From the NCBI GenBank assembly GCA_907164885.2, contig OU015492.1, positions 196,889,460 through 196,953,459 of the forward strand: a stretch of 64,000 bases of DNA. Direction: 5' to 3'. This DNA comes from Dolomedes plantarius. Taxonomy: Eukaryota > Arthropoda > Arachnida > Araneae > Dolomedidae. Every line of letters starts with the position of its first letter. Within the stretch, counting starts at the first letter, position 1. The translations under genes and the position numbers were made by a program. The notes beneath the pieces were generated by a model that was not told the origin of the DNA, did not search any database, and saw only the letters and a program-made list of their open reading frames with translations. Of the stretch, positions 49,174 to 60,616 are shown piece after piece.

Positions 49174-50124
49174 ACAGCGTGATTTTTATTAAACTTACAC
49201 TAGTCAGTGCCACCTGTAACGCGATCTATCAGCCAGAATTCCCCCAAAACTTATAGAGGGATTAAGGACGACATGGGAAAGAGCTTCCGTGAAAAAAAAA
49301 ATTTAGTTCCAAAAGTCGCCGATAGGGGAAGATATGGCGTAGTTGTAGTCGGCGCACCCGAGAATTTGCATAAAACGCAAGAAAAAAAATCAAAATGTAA
49401 ATTCATTGCTACGTAATCGACGGCAGCGCCAGTATTTTGGGCTATAAAGATCGGTGCGGGTTCTGTTGCGCCATCGCTTTACAGAAGAAAGGGTCATCAG
49501 TGTTTTTTTCCACTTGCATGACTATCTCGCTCCAAGGACTAACCCATGTGACTTCTTTCTGTGGGGTTACTTAAAGTCCAAAGTGTATCTTGGTGGAGTT
49601 TCGAACTTAGCGGCCCTAAAAGACAACATATCCCGGCCTGTGATTAACATTCCTGGTGACGTGTTACGCTCCGTCGTTGAGAACGTAGTGTTCAAGTTGC
49701 AATGTGTCGTCCACACGGACGGTGGTCATACTGAAGGAGAGATAATTGTATTTGCTGAATAAAGCGATATTGCAGTGAAATTTCTTTGTTATTCATTTGT
49801 CTGCTTATTACAACTTTTTCGATATTCACCACTTATCTTTGCAGCCCGAAATACTAGCGCTGCTGTCGTTTACGTAGTCGTGAATTTTGAAGTTTTACTT
49901 GCGTTTTATGCAAATTCTCGAGTGCGCTGACAACTACAGAGCCATATCTACCCCTATCGGCGACTTTTGGAACTAATTTTTTTTTTTTTTTTTTTTTTTT
50001 ACGGAAACTCTTTCCCATATCGTCTTTAGTTCCTCTATCGATTTTGGTTGAAGTCTGGCTGATATATCGCGTTATAGGTGGCTCTGTGTAGTGTCAGTTT
50101 AATAAAAACACTAAGTCACTCTGC
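49174..50124 (+). mobile_element. DNA transposon with ~220-bp terminal inverted repeats, internally deleted
   Basis: The left arm (from ACAGCGTGATTTTTATTAAAC, 49174 to about 49400) is matched in reverse by the right arm (about 49885-50124, ending in GTTTAATAAAAACACT). Shared blocks include GTCGCCGATAGGGG, AGATATGGC and GCATAAAACGCAAG. An A-run in the left arm is a longer T-run (49977-50000) in the right arm. About 950 bp, leaving roughly 480 bp of interior. Confidence 0.85.
49430..49762 (+). pseudogene. C-terminal transposase remnant of the long-TIR element
   Basis: Encodes NPCDFFLWGYLKSKVY, the last catalytic block of an IS630/Tc1/mariner-type transposase, followed by LAALKDNISRPVINIPGDVL and an HTDGGHTEGE tail usual for this group. 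Everything upstream of the block, including the first two catalytic residues, is deleted. Confidence 0.8.
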
Positions 50125-51928
50125 ACTACACGTTACTTCTATATAGGTTCTTCTATAATAAAAATATTAATGAAATACTAAATATATTATGTACTAAAAA
50201 TATTAATTAGACCCCCGTAAAATTGCACCAGTGTTTCTGGAAAATCTTGCTTTTTATTTCCAAGGAGGCTTCGAAAAAGGGCCCATGGAATCAAACTTTC
50301 CTGATATATTTACTGTTTTGACCAAAAATTCAAACGTTTTGACTTATTTTTTCTAAAATTTCATACAGAACAATTGGACAGTTAACTTTTTTCAAAATAA
50401 TCATTAGTAATGATTTTAATATAAAGCCATTAAAATAAGTGCAAAATTTTCATAATATAAAAAATAATTGTAAACTTTTAACTTTAAGCAGAATAAATTT
50501 ACATCTATTCAGCATATAACAGAAAACAAAATAGAATTTAAGAGACAAAAAGGTAAATTGTCGTATGTCAAAGTACTCAAAAATGGAATTGGCTAGAAAT
50601 AGTTAGGTTTGTATGTAATAACTTTCATCGATTTGAAGTAGAAATAAATTCAAGTAGCACGCAGTTAGTCACACATGGGCCGTTTTGATTTTTAGGTATA
50701 TCATTAGTGCATATCATTTAAATAAATGGTTCAGAAAAGTTTAAAATACTTATACTGGGAAACAAAGGAAAATTTATACTTATATTGTCATTAGCTGCAT
50801 GTAAAACGTGCATAACACATTCACACCTTAGAGAATTTCAGAAAGACTGCCAGGAGAGAGTTACCTACATAGCCTACATTCAAGGTTAAAATGCCAGACA
50901 GCTATATTACTCTAAATCACCTACTTAGGTTCATCGTGGTTAGCTGATTTATGGATTTGCACAGATAATTGGTTAAATTTAGGTGCTGGTAATATAGTAA
51001 TATGCTGTAATATTATGCACTGAAGTGTAAGCTATCGGTGAAATCTAAACAGTATGTCACTCAGTGTGCCATCAAAATAAAATTGTATTGTTGGACATCG
51101 TCTTTAGACTTTTAGGATAAGCATAAGGTTTTAGTTAAAATTCCAGTGATGTTTAATTCAATCATGGTAACCCCACCGTGAAATCATGTGACGTTCAGAA
51201 AAACCGGTGTGTGCGCGTGTGTGTGTGTGTAAGTAAGTAAGTAAGTAATATCTTAAATTTTATGCACTCCATTCTAGCATTTAAACTCCCCTTCCTAAGT
51301 ATGATACCCAGTAATATTAATTTATCTCTTTAAAACCCTTAGCCACAGAACTTCCCATGAATCGCATGCATTTGCATTTCTACACGTGTATGGAATTCAG
51401 GAGTGGGTTAGCATCGCGAACCCCTAAATCTGCTGCATTTTTTCAAAAATGTTTGAAAAAAACCTGCATTCCTTATAACTATTTCCTCATTTTATGCATT
51501 TAGCACAGAAAAACATCCAGGTGCTAATAAATTTAAGATTTTTCTTTATGTCTTCTATTATTGGGGACAGTAACAGAATAAGAATGGCAACACCGAACGT
51601 TCAAAAGTACCATAAAAATCTCGTTATGTAATGTTACTTTTATGTAATTTGCGATTTGTGTAACTATCAACTATTTTCTCTTTTCTTGGAACATTTGAGA
51701 AGTGCTATATTTGCAATTCGTGAGAAAAGTCTATGAACTGACAGTCACGCAGAATCACACGAACTTAAAAACATATTCTGTTTAAAAATATATCCTCGGA
51801 CATTGATTCTGTTATTTGACTCAAAGATTTTAAAAATACAAAACTAATACCGTGTCAAATTTCGAGATTGTTTATACCCCACAAAGTAATACTTTCAATT
51901 TTTAAATCTCTAAAATACGCTTCTATCA
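50125..51928. other. AT-rich sequence, nothing recognised
   Basis: Contains (GT)n followed by (AAGT)n at 51211-51248. No exons or repeat ends supported. Confidence 0.4.
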
Positions 51929-52346
51929 TCTATATATACGTATAAAACAGTTCCGTAACTGACTGACTAACTGACTGACTGACAGATAACGCACAGACTA
52001 AACCGCTGAACCTAAAGGGCTGGAATTGTGCATGGCGATTTTTCTTATAGTGTAGGAGTGCACTAAGAAAGATTTTTGAAAAATCCTTCTTAGATTTTTT
52101 TAAATTAAATTTTTAAGCTGTTTTAGTAGCTTTTTTTAAAGTTTGCATTTAAAATAATAATTTGAGGATTATAAAATTTATATCACGAGAAAGATCCTAA
52201 TAATTCCTTTAAAATGAGATCTTTTTCGAATCTTTACCTCCATTGTCTGATTTTTGGTGAATTTTTAAAGATTAATTTTTAGAATTTAATTTGTTAAATG
52301 CTCATCACGTGATTTCTTTTTCTGGTACTTTAAATAAATTTATCGT

Positions 52347-52404
52347 ACTATATTCTTTAACTGTACTATATTCTTTAGTATATTGTACAGTTAAAGAATA
52401 TAGT
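52347..52404. repeat. perfect 20-bp inverted repeat with 18-base loop
   Basis: ACTATATTCTTTAACTGTAC at 52347-52366 is exactly complemented at 52385-52404. The same motif recurs to 52443, giving several alternative hairpins inside the Helitron. Confidence 0.85.
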
Positions 52405-52513
52405 GCAGTTAAAGAATATTTAACTGTACTATATTCTTTAGTATGTCCTATTACATTTAATTTGAATATTTTCTTCAACATTATTTTGTCTATAAAAATA
52501 ACCCTTACGATTA

Positions 52514-52522
52514 TATATATAC

Positions 52523-52611
<89 letters not shown>
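52514..52611. repeat. (TA)n microsatellite
   Basis: Nearly pure TA for about 100 bases, with two CA interruptions at its left. Short frames of alternating Tyr-Ile come from this run. Confidence 0.95.
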
Positions 52612-52613
<2 letters not shown>

Positions 52614-52795
52614 CATCAATTGTATACATTGATCGTCGTATTTATTATACATATATATAAATATTTATTTTTTTGGCATTAATTGCATACATTGACAGTT
52701 TTATTTAATTTGAATGTATTCCGTTGCGAAGTGCGTGTATTCAGCTAGTAAAAATATAAATTTACCTATCAAGAAATAATAGGTCCCAATTACAT

Positions 52796-53122
52796 CATTG
52801 GCAAGGGCAGCGGGCCAGTGATCTGAGCGTCTCTGGTTCGATGCGCGTCGCTACAAATCCATCGCCGTGTACACTAATGACGGATGGCGCATGTAAAATC
52901 TGTCGTGGCTGCAATGTCCTCCAAGTTCTCAAATTTACTCCCTGAGGTGCGGGGTCAAGTGTTCCGGTCTCGTCACTTAACTCGGTTCGAAATTACGGGA
53001 TTGACTTGTAGAGAGTAATTCTGGCCACCTATAAGGTGTCCTCTTAAATGAGTCTCGGCAGTGTATAAATTGTATGGATTAAGTTCCAAAAACAATTTCC
53101 ATATGTAACAACAACAACAACA
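52796..53122 (+). mobile_element. tRNA-derived SINE with (AAC)n tail
   Basis: The head has CAGTGATCTGAGCG (A-box-like) and TCTCTGGTTCGATGCG (B box; consensus GGTTCGANNCC) about 30 bases apart, as in RNA polymerase III internal promoters. The body (to about 53100) is GC-richer than the flanks, and the 3' end is ACAACAACAACAACA. Target duplications were not resolved. Confidence 0.6.
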
Positions 53123-53968
53123 TTAAAAAGACATAAGTACATAAGAAAGATAGACAGATCTCAGGAAGAAATTTAATTAGTGTGAAATTCTTAGTGAAAA
53201 GTACATTTTGAATGAACAACTCGTATTGATATTTTGAAAAATATCTGCTAATGAAATTTCCTTTTTGAGCTTTGAAACATATTGAGACTTAAAAATGCAG
53301 TAAGGTAAGTTCGCCCAAAGATAACATTCTCTATTCAGGATTTTAATTAATTTTGTATCAGTAATGCCAAATGGGATTAAAATTTCAAAGTAAAGAGAAG
53401 AAAACATAGCATAATTCATATAAGATACTATTCATAACAAATTTATACCTTTTTTCTAATTAAAATTATGTTAACCATACTCTAAATACAGATCTACCGT
53501 ACGTTTTAAATAAACCAAAATCTAGCGTATAACTGTAGGTATTTCATTATTCAAATTAATCTCTAAAAAAAGTTTAGAGATAAATAGATAAAAAATAATA
53601 ATTATAAACTCAAAGGATAAATATTTTTACATTTTATGTTAAATTCAATACTCATTTTTTTTTCTAGTTTTCCAAACAAACATTTAATGTTTCCTGGGAC
53701 AAATAAAAATAAATGTATGCATTACCTCTCCATATAATCCCATTTTTTTAAAAATTACAAAGTGCCGGAAGTCAAAAGTATTATTTTACGATATTCACTT
53801 TTAACAATTATTGCAAATTACAACGAAATTATATTCTTCATTATGCTAAAAATTTCATAACAAAGATATTAGCTAATTATTTATTAAATAATTCATATTT
53901 ATATGAAGGATATTCATGAATTTTCCTTTTTTTATGTAAGAAAAAGAATGTTTTAAACTAAGCGTTTC
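53123..53968. other. AT-rich sequence, nothing recognised
   Basis: No supported features. Confidence 0.35.
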
Positions 53969-53973
53969 CTTAA

Positions 53974-54060
53974 CCATTAGCATACGGGGTCCATTTTTCC
54001 GGTTCTCTCTTTAGAGTGGGAAATTTCATACCCTCTTTGTAAGAACAGCCATTAAGGGGG

Positions 54061-54128
<68 letters not shown>

Positions 54129-54180
54129 GAGAAACATTAGTGACGTTCTAGCCCATATTCTCGCTAAGAAATTCTAAATA
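53974..54180. mobile_element. TTAA-flanked MITE (copy 3 of 3), right end eroded
   Basis: TTAA at 53970-53973; left end CCATTAGCATACGGGGTCC, then GTGGGAAATTTCATA and GTAAGAACAGCCATTAA as in the copies at 6831 and 47403. A pure (AT)n run of about 60 bases follows (54060-54124). A diverged TAGCCCATATTCTCG may represent the right half; the terminal repeat itself is not recognisable, so the end is approximate. Confidence 0.6.
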
Positions 54181-55190
54181 TCTAAATTAATATAAAAACG
54201 ATGCATATGCTTTCACTAAGTTAGAGTATCTCTACATTAATTCTCTCATCCTTCAAGAATAGGCGACCAGGTCATAACCCGGTCTTAATGTTCTTCAGTG
54301 AACATTGAGAAATGTACATTGCAAAATGCAGAAGCAAGAAATTTTAATGTTTTTAGCCTTTTCTATTACATATAATAGTTATAGAAGTGTAAAATCCTTC
54401 GTGTCAATTAAATTAACATTCATATCTAATCCCTTACAATAAGAAAAATACAAAATCCTTGTCCGTCTTTTATGAGACTAAATATTCACTTCACTAATAT
54501 ATAACATGAACAGTCAAGCCTTTAAAATTTTGCAGCTTTCAATTCGGAGGAAATACGGGGGTCTAAAAAGTTTCGCTAAAATAAGGCATCAAGAAAGACT
54601 CATTTTGTGCGTCTGTTTGTAAATTATTAATACTCATGTTTAATGAATTTTTCTTAAGAGTCTATCCATGCATATTTTATACATTCATGCATATCAAAAA
54701 TGCTTAAAAAAAATATTAAATATTCAATGCTGTTCACAACTTTTTTTACTACTTTTTACATACTAGTGGAACGTTTTAAGTAAAAAAAATCCCCCTTCTC
54801 TTACTTAAAAAACTCTATTATTTTTATGTTTATTGTACCCTCAAGAGAACTTCCTCATAATACAGAATTTATTTCTAAGATACATTTTTAATGAGTCAAA
54901 TTTTACTTTAACGGTGCTTTCTGCCTCTGTGGAAATTAAATAGAGTGGCTCCCTTAAGAAACTAAATTGTGCATAAACAACAATAACTTAAAACATTATT
55001 AGGGTTATGCACTCTGCATGGAAATCATTTTCACTTTCTGTTTTTCGTCCAGTAAAACTACTGCTAGGAATAAAAGTTGATATATTTGTCTTATAGTATA
55101 TGAACTTCTTAGTTTGTGTTCAATGTAAAAAAAAATTCGTATATTTTCAAAATTATACTATAACGACCTGAAACTGAATACTTTAGTGTA
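54181..55190. other. AT-rich sequence, nothing recognised
   Basis: No supported features. Confidence 0.35.
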
Positions 55191-56910
55191 GTTTTAGTGT
55201 TATGATGATTATACTATTTATTTTAGGGGTACAAACTGTAATAAGTGGGATGTGAATATGTGTTATCTCTCTACAGCTAACTAAATAGGTAGGGACCACC
55301 CAGCCGAAACTGTCAGGCACAAATTTACGGTTCCGACGCTTCGGGGCGCCAGAGAGAGGCGTTGTACAGTGCAACAATACGGTGTCATAAAACATCGAAA
55401 ATTAAGAAGTCAGTAGCTATAAATATGATGTCAAAGGTCGAGAAGCGAGGGACTGTCCGATGAGAAAATATCCCACACACGGACAGGCGTCGGAGTTAAT
55501 TAAAATGCACTTGAACATTTAATATGCGACCAATGCGATGAGGGGGACCGGGAAGATGATCTACGAACAAGGTGACCCGTCCCTCCTCCAAATAAAGGGG
55601 TGGAGAGAACGAATGAGAAGACAAGAAGGCCACATCCAATAATAAAAAAATAGAAAAGAAAATATATATACAAGTGTTGGAGCGTTTTTGTGACAGCCAT
55701 TATTAAAAAAATGACAAGAAACTAATCTGCCACAGGGCCGTCAAGAGAGCCCTGTATTACAAAAAGGACGACAAATAGCTTAAGCTACTATAGGGCCGAT
55801 GAGAATCCAAAGAATACGAAACTGAATGCCCAGCGCGAGATCCTAACGAAAAAGAAACAAAAACAACGGAATAAGCTACTATAAGGCCGGTAAGAGAATC
55901 CAGTGACGATACTAAATTTATTGCCCAGCGAAGGTCCGCAAACTGCGACAAAGGGCAGTATTAAAAAAGAGCCTAATCAATTAATGCTACTAGGCCGCTA
56001 TCTGAATGAAAGTGTACGCATCCTCTTATAGCGGTTTGGACGCGCAGACAACCGCCGACCAGTGCTGACCAACCCGCAGATTGTCATCGAAGCGACCAAC
56101 GCGTAGCAACATCCGAGGCGTAAGTTATCGTTGACCACTGAAATCCCGAACTCTTTTAGTGACGAGATATAGAATTCTATTGATCTCTCTGTACGAACTA
56201 TAGTGACCGACAAATATTACACGAACTGTGGTATCCAAGTGGTGGAGACGAGTGCAACCGATAGCGACAGCAGCCCTATGGGTGAGCATATTAGCTAATA
56301 TAATTTCTTTCACATCCCTGCTTATCATGTACGCGCCTCTTGCCCGTAAGGGTCGGCATTGCCAAAGTTATGATGAATAATATGAGTTGTAATTGTAAAT
56401 GACTTATATATTGAATAATACTATATTTGAATAATACGAAGACTTCAGCATGATGCTAAATAATGTGTGCGTAATTATACGTTTAAGTCATAAGTATTAC
56501 GTCGTCCCACCGTGAGGCATTCAACTTCGTAGTACCTGATGATTCTATCGTTTTTCAGGAGCGATGCAATCCCAACTCGCACAGAGTAGCACAGATACGT
56601 ATTGCTTTAGGACAAATGGAGCAACAGGAACAAATGCCATATGGCGAAAGTCAAGGCCCCAACGTCTATGTCACTCTTAGCCCGGGCCATCGCCCGGTTT
56701 CCAGCCGAGACTACGTGGAAGTGGTGACAACCGAAGCTGTGAGGGTGATACAGTGACTACCTCAGAGTATTCACTCCCCCAGGAGACTCACAGTCGCGCT
56801 CTCCGTTCCCAAGCACCGAGGTCCTCACAACGGACCCCAATGGCCTGGGAGCAAGCCACACCAGCCCAACTCCGGCCCCTCGGCCTAAATATATGTGTAA
56901 ATAAATTGTA
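55191..56910. other. GC-richer degenerate repeat region, probably retroelement-derived
   Basis: Markedly less AT-rich than its surroundings. Four related blocks with (A)GGGCCG or AGGCCG followed by GAGA-type purine tracts begin near 55735, 55793, 55884 and 55990. Two of them share AAGCTACTATA(G/A)GGCCG closely. Minus-strand frames through the region have no recognisable domain. 56700-56760 (GTGGAAGTGGTGACAACCGA) resembles the leader just after an LTR in some gypsy elements, which is only suggestive. Confidence 0.35.
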
Positions 56911-56914
56911 AATA

Positions 56915-58321
56915 CACTGCTGGCCACTGTAAATGCAACACCCTTAAGGAAACATGCAAATAACATGAAATTTACAACATGCATTAGCGGAGGTGAGATA
57001 TGCAAATGATTAGAATTTCAGCGCAGACGCACATCACGCGCGCCTGTGGCGCCACTTCAAAGAGCTATTTCAGGCTTGGAGATTTCGACGATTTCAAGTT
57101 CGGCAATTGTTTTTCTTGTGTTTTTTTCAAAAAAACGATCAATTATGCCTCGTCGAAAACAGCGATCAACTTTTGATCAAGTATCCGAGTTCGACAGAGG
57201 AAGGATAGTGGCCTACCGGGATTGTGGATTATCTTTCAGGGAAATCGGTAGTCGTGTTGGACGAAACCAAACAACTGTAATGAGGATATGTGATCGTTGG
57301 ATGCAGGAGGGTATGACGAACCGGCGTGTTCGATCGCATCCACCTCAGCGCACCACTTCACGTGATGACAGGCAAATTGTGCGCATGGCAGTGACGGATC
57401 GCTCAGTCACATCACGAACCATAGCACAGCACATGCAGTCTGTGACGCATCATCCAGTGTCAGCGCGTACCATTCGACGCCGTTTACAGCAGAGTGGTCT
57501 GTCCTCAAGACGTCCATTGCTTTGTCTACCCTTGACGCAGAACCACAGACGTCTCCGCCGCCAATGGTGCGATGACAGAAGGATGTGGACGGCAGAATGG
57601 AATGAAATTGTCTTTACTGACGAGTCACGCTTCTGTGTCCAACACCACGATGGTCGCATTCGAGTCTTGAGACACCGTGAAGAGAGGATGCTGAACAGCT
57701 GCGTTATGCACCGCCACACTGGTCCTGCACCGGGTATTATGGTATGGGGCGGTATTGGATATCACTCTCGCACACCTCTAGTACGCATTGCCGGTACTTT
57801 AAACAGCCAGCGCTACATCTCCGAGGTGTTAGAGCCAGTTGTCCTTCCTTACCTTCAGGGCTTGCCCACAGCCATATTTCAACAGGATAATGCGCGACTA
57901 CACGTGGCACGCATTGTCTAACGGTTCTTCGTCAATCGCCAGATTGAATTGCTTCCCTGGCCGCCTCGCTCTCCGGATCTTTCGCCGATAGAAAACATGT
58001 GGTCCATGGTTGCTCTACGATTGACCCAGATTCCATCCCCAGCTGCCACAGCAGATCAACTTTGGCAACGTGTGGAAGCTGCTTGGTTTGCTGTACCGCA
58101 AGAACTCATCCAAAGTCTCTTTGAATCAATGCCGAGGCGTGTGGCAGCGGTGATCTCCAACAATGGCGGTTACTCTGGCTACTGATTTTGGCAGGAACCA
58201 CACTTCACAGAAGTCTATAAATTAAATCATTTGATACTTGGTCAACATGTTATCTACAAAATAAATTTTGTTGTGATATCTCTTGTCTTTCTTGGTGTTG
58301 CAATTTGGGTGGCCAGCAGTG
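56915..58321 (+). mobile_element. Tc1-like element (family 1, copy 2)
   Basis: TA at 56913-56914 and 58322-58323; ends begin CACTGCTGGCCAC on both sides. 1407 bp, very similar to 39285-40693 throughout and in the opposite orientation. The coding region is intact apart from one stop. Confidence 0.94.
57145..58185 (+). pseudogene. Tc1 transposase (family 1, copy 2), one in-frame stop
   Basis: Starts MPRRKQRSTFDQ at 57145, the natural start; an upstream in-frame extension to 57046 is in the 5' leader. About 346 codons, the normal Tc1 size. Two helix-turn-helix segments (around residues 10-110), then the catalytic blocks EIVFTDESRF, AIFQQDNARLHVA and SPDLSPIENMW. The second Asp and the Glu are separated by 34 residues (DD34E). 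The only defect seen is TAA at 57919, between the second and third catalytic blocks. The frame continues unchanged after it. The element could be used to follow the family's history because copy 1 has the same stop. Confidence 0.93.
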
Positions 58322-58323
58322 TA

Positions 58324-59410
58324 TGTATAAGAGAGTATTTTTTTAGAGCTGTACCCCTTCTCTTAATTAAGTTGCTGAAACAGAATTGGTCGCAACGGGA
58401 CGCAAAGGTACTTATATACGATCACAGTCTAGAGACCCCACGGTGTCATAACACAAACCATTATTTAAAACATCTCATGGGATACGAAAGTCAGAAAAAT
58501 TCTGAAAAGGGAACACTTAAACATAGAAATAATTAGTGATTATTCATGAGCCATAGTACTGACTATGTACAGAATGCGTTTTCCTCTTAGTTGACGCCAA
58601 TGGGTTTGTTATGAAACAGTATTGCAATACCTATCGATACGTTCCATATCTAAAACGTACATCATACGTTCATCATACGTTCATCAAACGTACATCATAC
58701 GTTCAAGAAACTGTGGGTCTCAAAGTGTGTCATGATAATTAAATATTTTGTTAAAAAGGGAACAATCACCAAGAAATAATCTAATCCCTTGAGCTAATAA
58801 ATTGCATAAGTTTATAAATATTTAATGACAGGCTTCAAAGTAGGCCTCAAATATTCCCTGTTTTAAGAAAGTATTCTAATTTTCTTCCATGATAATTGTA
58901 TTCTAAGCAACATATTTGAAAGAGTTGAAGCTGAATTTTCAAACAATCTTAATGGAATTGCCAGAGTTCTCTGTCCATATGCAAATATTCCATTGTGTTC
59001 GAACGCTTTTAGTTATGTAGTATATGTTCTGGTGTGAAAATATCTGAAGCTCACAAAAGGTATTTCATCTATAACTCTAATTAAAATATAGCTTTAAATT
59101 TTGTTAGAATAGCTAAGGCATTAGATTGCTTCCTGAATATAAATTTGAAAACAAAAAAAGGACTGTCACTGAGTTTGCATTCAACAAGCATGAATCTGAA
59201 GTTCTACTGCATAATTACTCCATAATTAAATAAGCAGAGATTTTGGAGATTTAATGAAATTTAATGAAAAAAAATTTATAATTAGTTGTTATGTTTTTCA
59301 GTAACAAAAGGTGGTATTTTACTGACAAAATGCACAACAGTGGTGCCGCGTATATCGAGTTTAAATACTGTTGGCCCCCAGAATCTATCATTACTCTTTA
59401 ATTTTTAGTA
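58324..59410. other. AT-rich spacer with a short tandem repeat
   Basis: No gene recognised. An 11-bp repeat sits at 58656-58703 (separate entry). Confidence 0.35.
58656..58703. repeat. 11-bp tandem repeat, about 4.5 copies
   Basis: Units ACGT(A/T)CATCA(T/A) repeat from 58656, with ACGTACATCAT and ACGTTCATCAT forms. Confidence 0.8.
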
Positions 59411-59414
59411 AATA

Positions 59415-60121
59415 CACTCTTAAATAAATTTTAAAAAATGACGCACCAAGAAGGGGTAACGCAAATTGGACACAAATTGATATGCATTCAGGTTTCGACA
59501 GAAAATGCAAAATTTTAAAGTTGGGCGGCCAATGAATGAACATGTGACGATGCAGGTTCATCTTAACTGCGCAACTGGCAGGATATTAAGAGAAAAAATT
59601 TCGATTCCATGTCAAAAATTCTTTGCGAATTTCGTTCCACCTACTCAGGTAGACAGTAACTATGCCTCGCATATAGGTGCACGAACAATATGCGCAGATG
59701 TCAGAATATGAGAGAGGACGTGTAGTTGGGCTCAAAGAAGCCGGTTGGTCTAATGAGCGAATCGCTCGACTTCTGGACAGGAGCGATGCCACTATTGGAC
59801 AATGTTGGCAGGAAAGGGTGAACCATGGCCGAACACAGCGTGAATGGCAGAATGAAGCGGTCTGCCTAGATATACGACAGAAAGTACGGACCGAGCAATC
59901 GTCAGAGCGGCACTCATAGCCCCAGATTCATCATTATCATCGACCTACGTGCAACTGGTGCTTCAGTGACCACAAAGACCATTCATAGGCAGCTCAGAGA
60001 AAAAGGGCTGAGTTGATGGCGCCCCTTGCGCTGACTACCATTGACCTCTATACACCGACAAGACCGTTTGCAGTGGTGTCCAACACATTCGACCTGGAAT
60101 GTCACTGACTGAAGTAGAATT
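59415..60121 (+). mobile_element. Tc1-like element (family 3), right part missing
   Basis: TA then CACTCTTAAATAAATTTT at 59413-59432 looks like a Tc1 left end. The transposase follows in + orientation and is lost abruptly at 60121, where the reversed LTR fragment begins. No right inverted end is present. Confidence 0.65.
59662..60115 (+). pseudogene. N-terminal half of a Tc1 transposase (family 3)
   Basis: ATG at 59662, TAG five codons later, then MSEYERGRVVGLKEAGWSN and RIARLLDRSDATIGQCWQ, a paired-like helix-turn-helix. After frame changes come ALIAPDSSLSSTYVQL, TTKTIHRQLREKG and LQWCPTHSTWNVTDW, the linker leading to the first catalytic block. The catalytic domain itself is absent because the element is cut at 60121. 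Confidence 0.75.
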
Positions 60122-60262
60122 GCGTCTGAAGTAGAGTTTTTCTCCATTCACGTCCGGGGACCCGTTTCTCGTAGCAGACAGCGAAGCGTACTTTTCTCCC
60201 CCGACAAAAACTCTGCTCCCAGAAAAGGGGTTGGCCAGAATCGGGGTTCATTGCCCTCTCAC
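60122..60262 (-). mobile_element. partial LTR in reverse orientation
   Basis: Read on the minus strand it begins TGTGAGAGGGCAATGAACCC at 60262 and follows the LTR at 60284-60616 with few differences, as far as AGACGC at 60122. It lacks about 70 bases present near the start of the other LTR and its 3' two-fifths. It abuts the truncated Tc1. Confidence 0.8.
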
Positions 60263-60496
60263 ATATATATATATATATATACATGTGAGACGAATTCCCT
60301 CCCCAGTGCTCGAGAACCGCTTGCCCCACTCCTGACAGAGCTAAGATGCCGAGATGCCGGAGAGGGCAATGAACCCCGATTCTGGCCAACCCCTTTTCTG
60401 GGAGCAGAGTTTTTGTCGGGGGAGAAAAGTACCCTTCGCTGTCTGCTACGAGAAACGGATCCACGGACGTGAATGGGGAAAGACGCTTGTAGACGC
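60122..60496. repeat. large inverted repeat formed by the two LTRs
   Basis: Arms 60122-60260 and 60360-60496 are nearly exact complements (for example CCCCGATTCTGGCC and GGCCAGAATCGGGG), with about 99 bases between, including (AT)n at 60263-60281. Short mutual frames on both strands come from this symmetry. Confidence 0.92.
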
Positions 60497-60616
60497 TTCA
60501 TACACTTTTTTGTTATAATTTGAATAAATATACATTTGTTATTGTTAGATTTTAGGAGTGATTTCTGCTTTAATGAATGCAATAAATTTAGTCCTTCGAA
60601 CTAAAGGTATCCCACA
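60284..60616 (+). mobile_element. 5' LTR of the gag-protease element
   Basis: Starts TGTGAGA and ends TCCCACA, a paired TG...CA terminus. Contains a GC-rich U3-like part and AATAAA motifs at 60525 and 60586. Directly after it come TTTTTGGGCGCTTGGCCCGGGA-like leader sequence and the gag frame. 333 bp. No target duplication can be tested because the 3' LTR is not in the window. Confidence 0.65.

Larger units (their letters stand above)
51929..52748 (+). mobile_element. Helitron-like element with internal (TA)n expansion
   Basis: Begins TCTATATATACGTATAAAAC after A (51928) and ends CGTTGCGAAGTGCG...TCAGCTAG before T (52749). A weak 3' hairpin (CGTTGCGAAGTGCG) and CTAG end fit Helitrons. The 5' part has the (ACTG)n and CCGCTGAACC region common in such elements. 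No Rep/helicase. 820 bp, of which about 100 are TA repeats. Confidence 0.75.

Noticed and set aside
52291..52632. Long frame with Ile-Tyr repeats
   Set aside because: Translation of the (TA)n tract and the hairpin motifs of a Helitron, not a gene.
60102..60582. Overlapping 70-120-residue frames on both strands
   Set aside because: They lie in the inverted LTR pair, mirror each other, and show no protein family.
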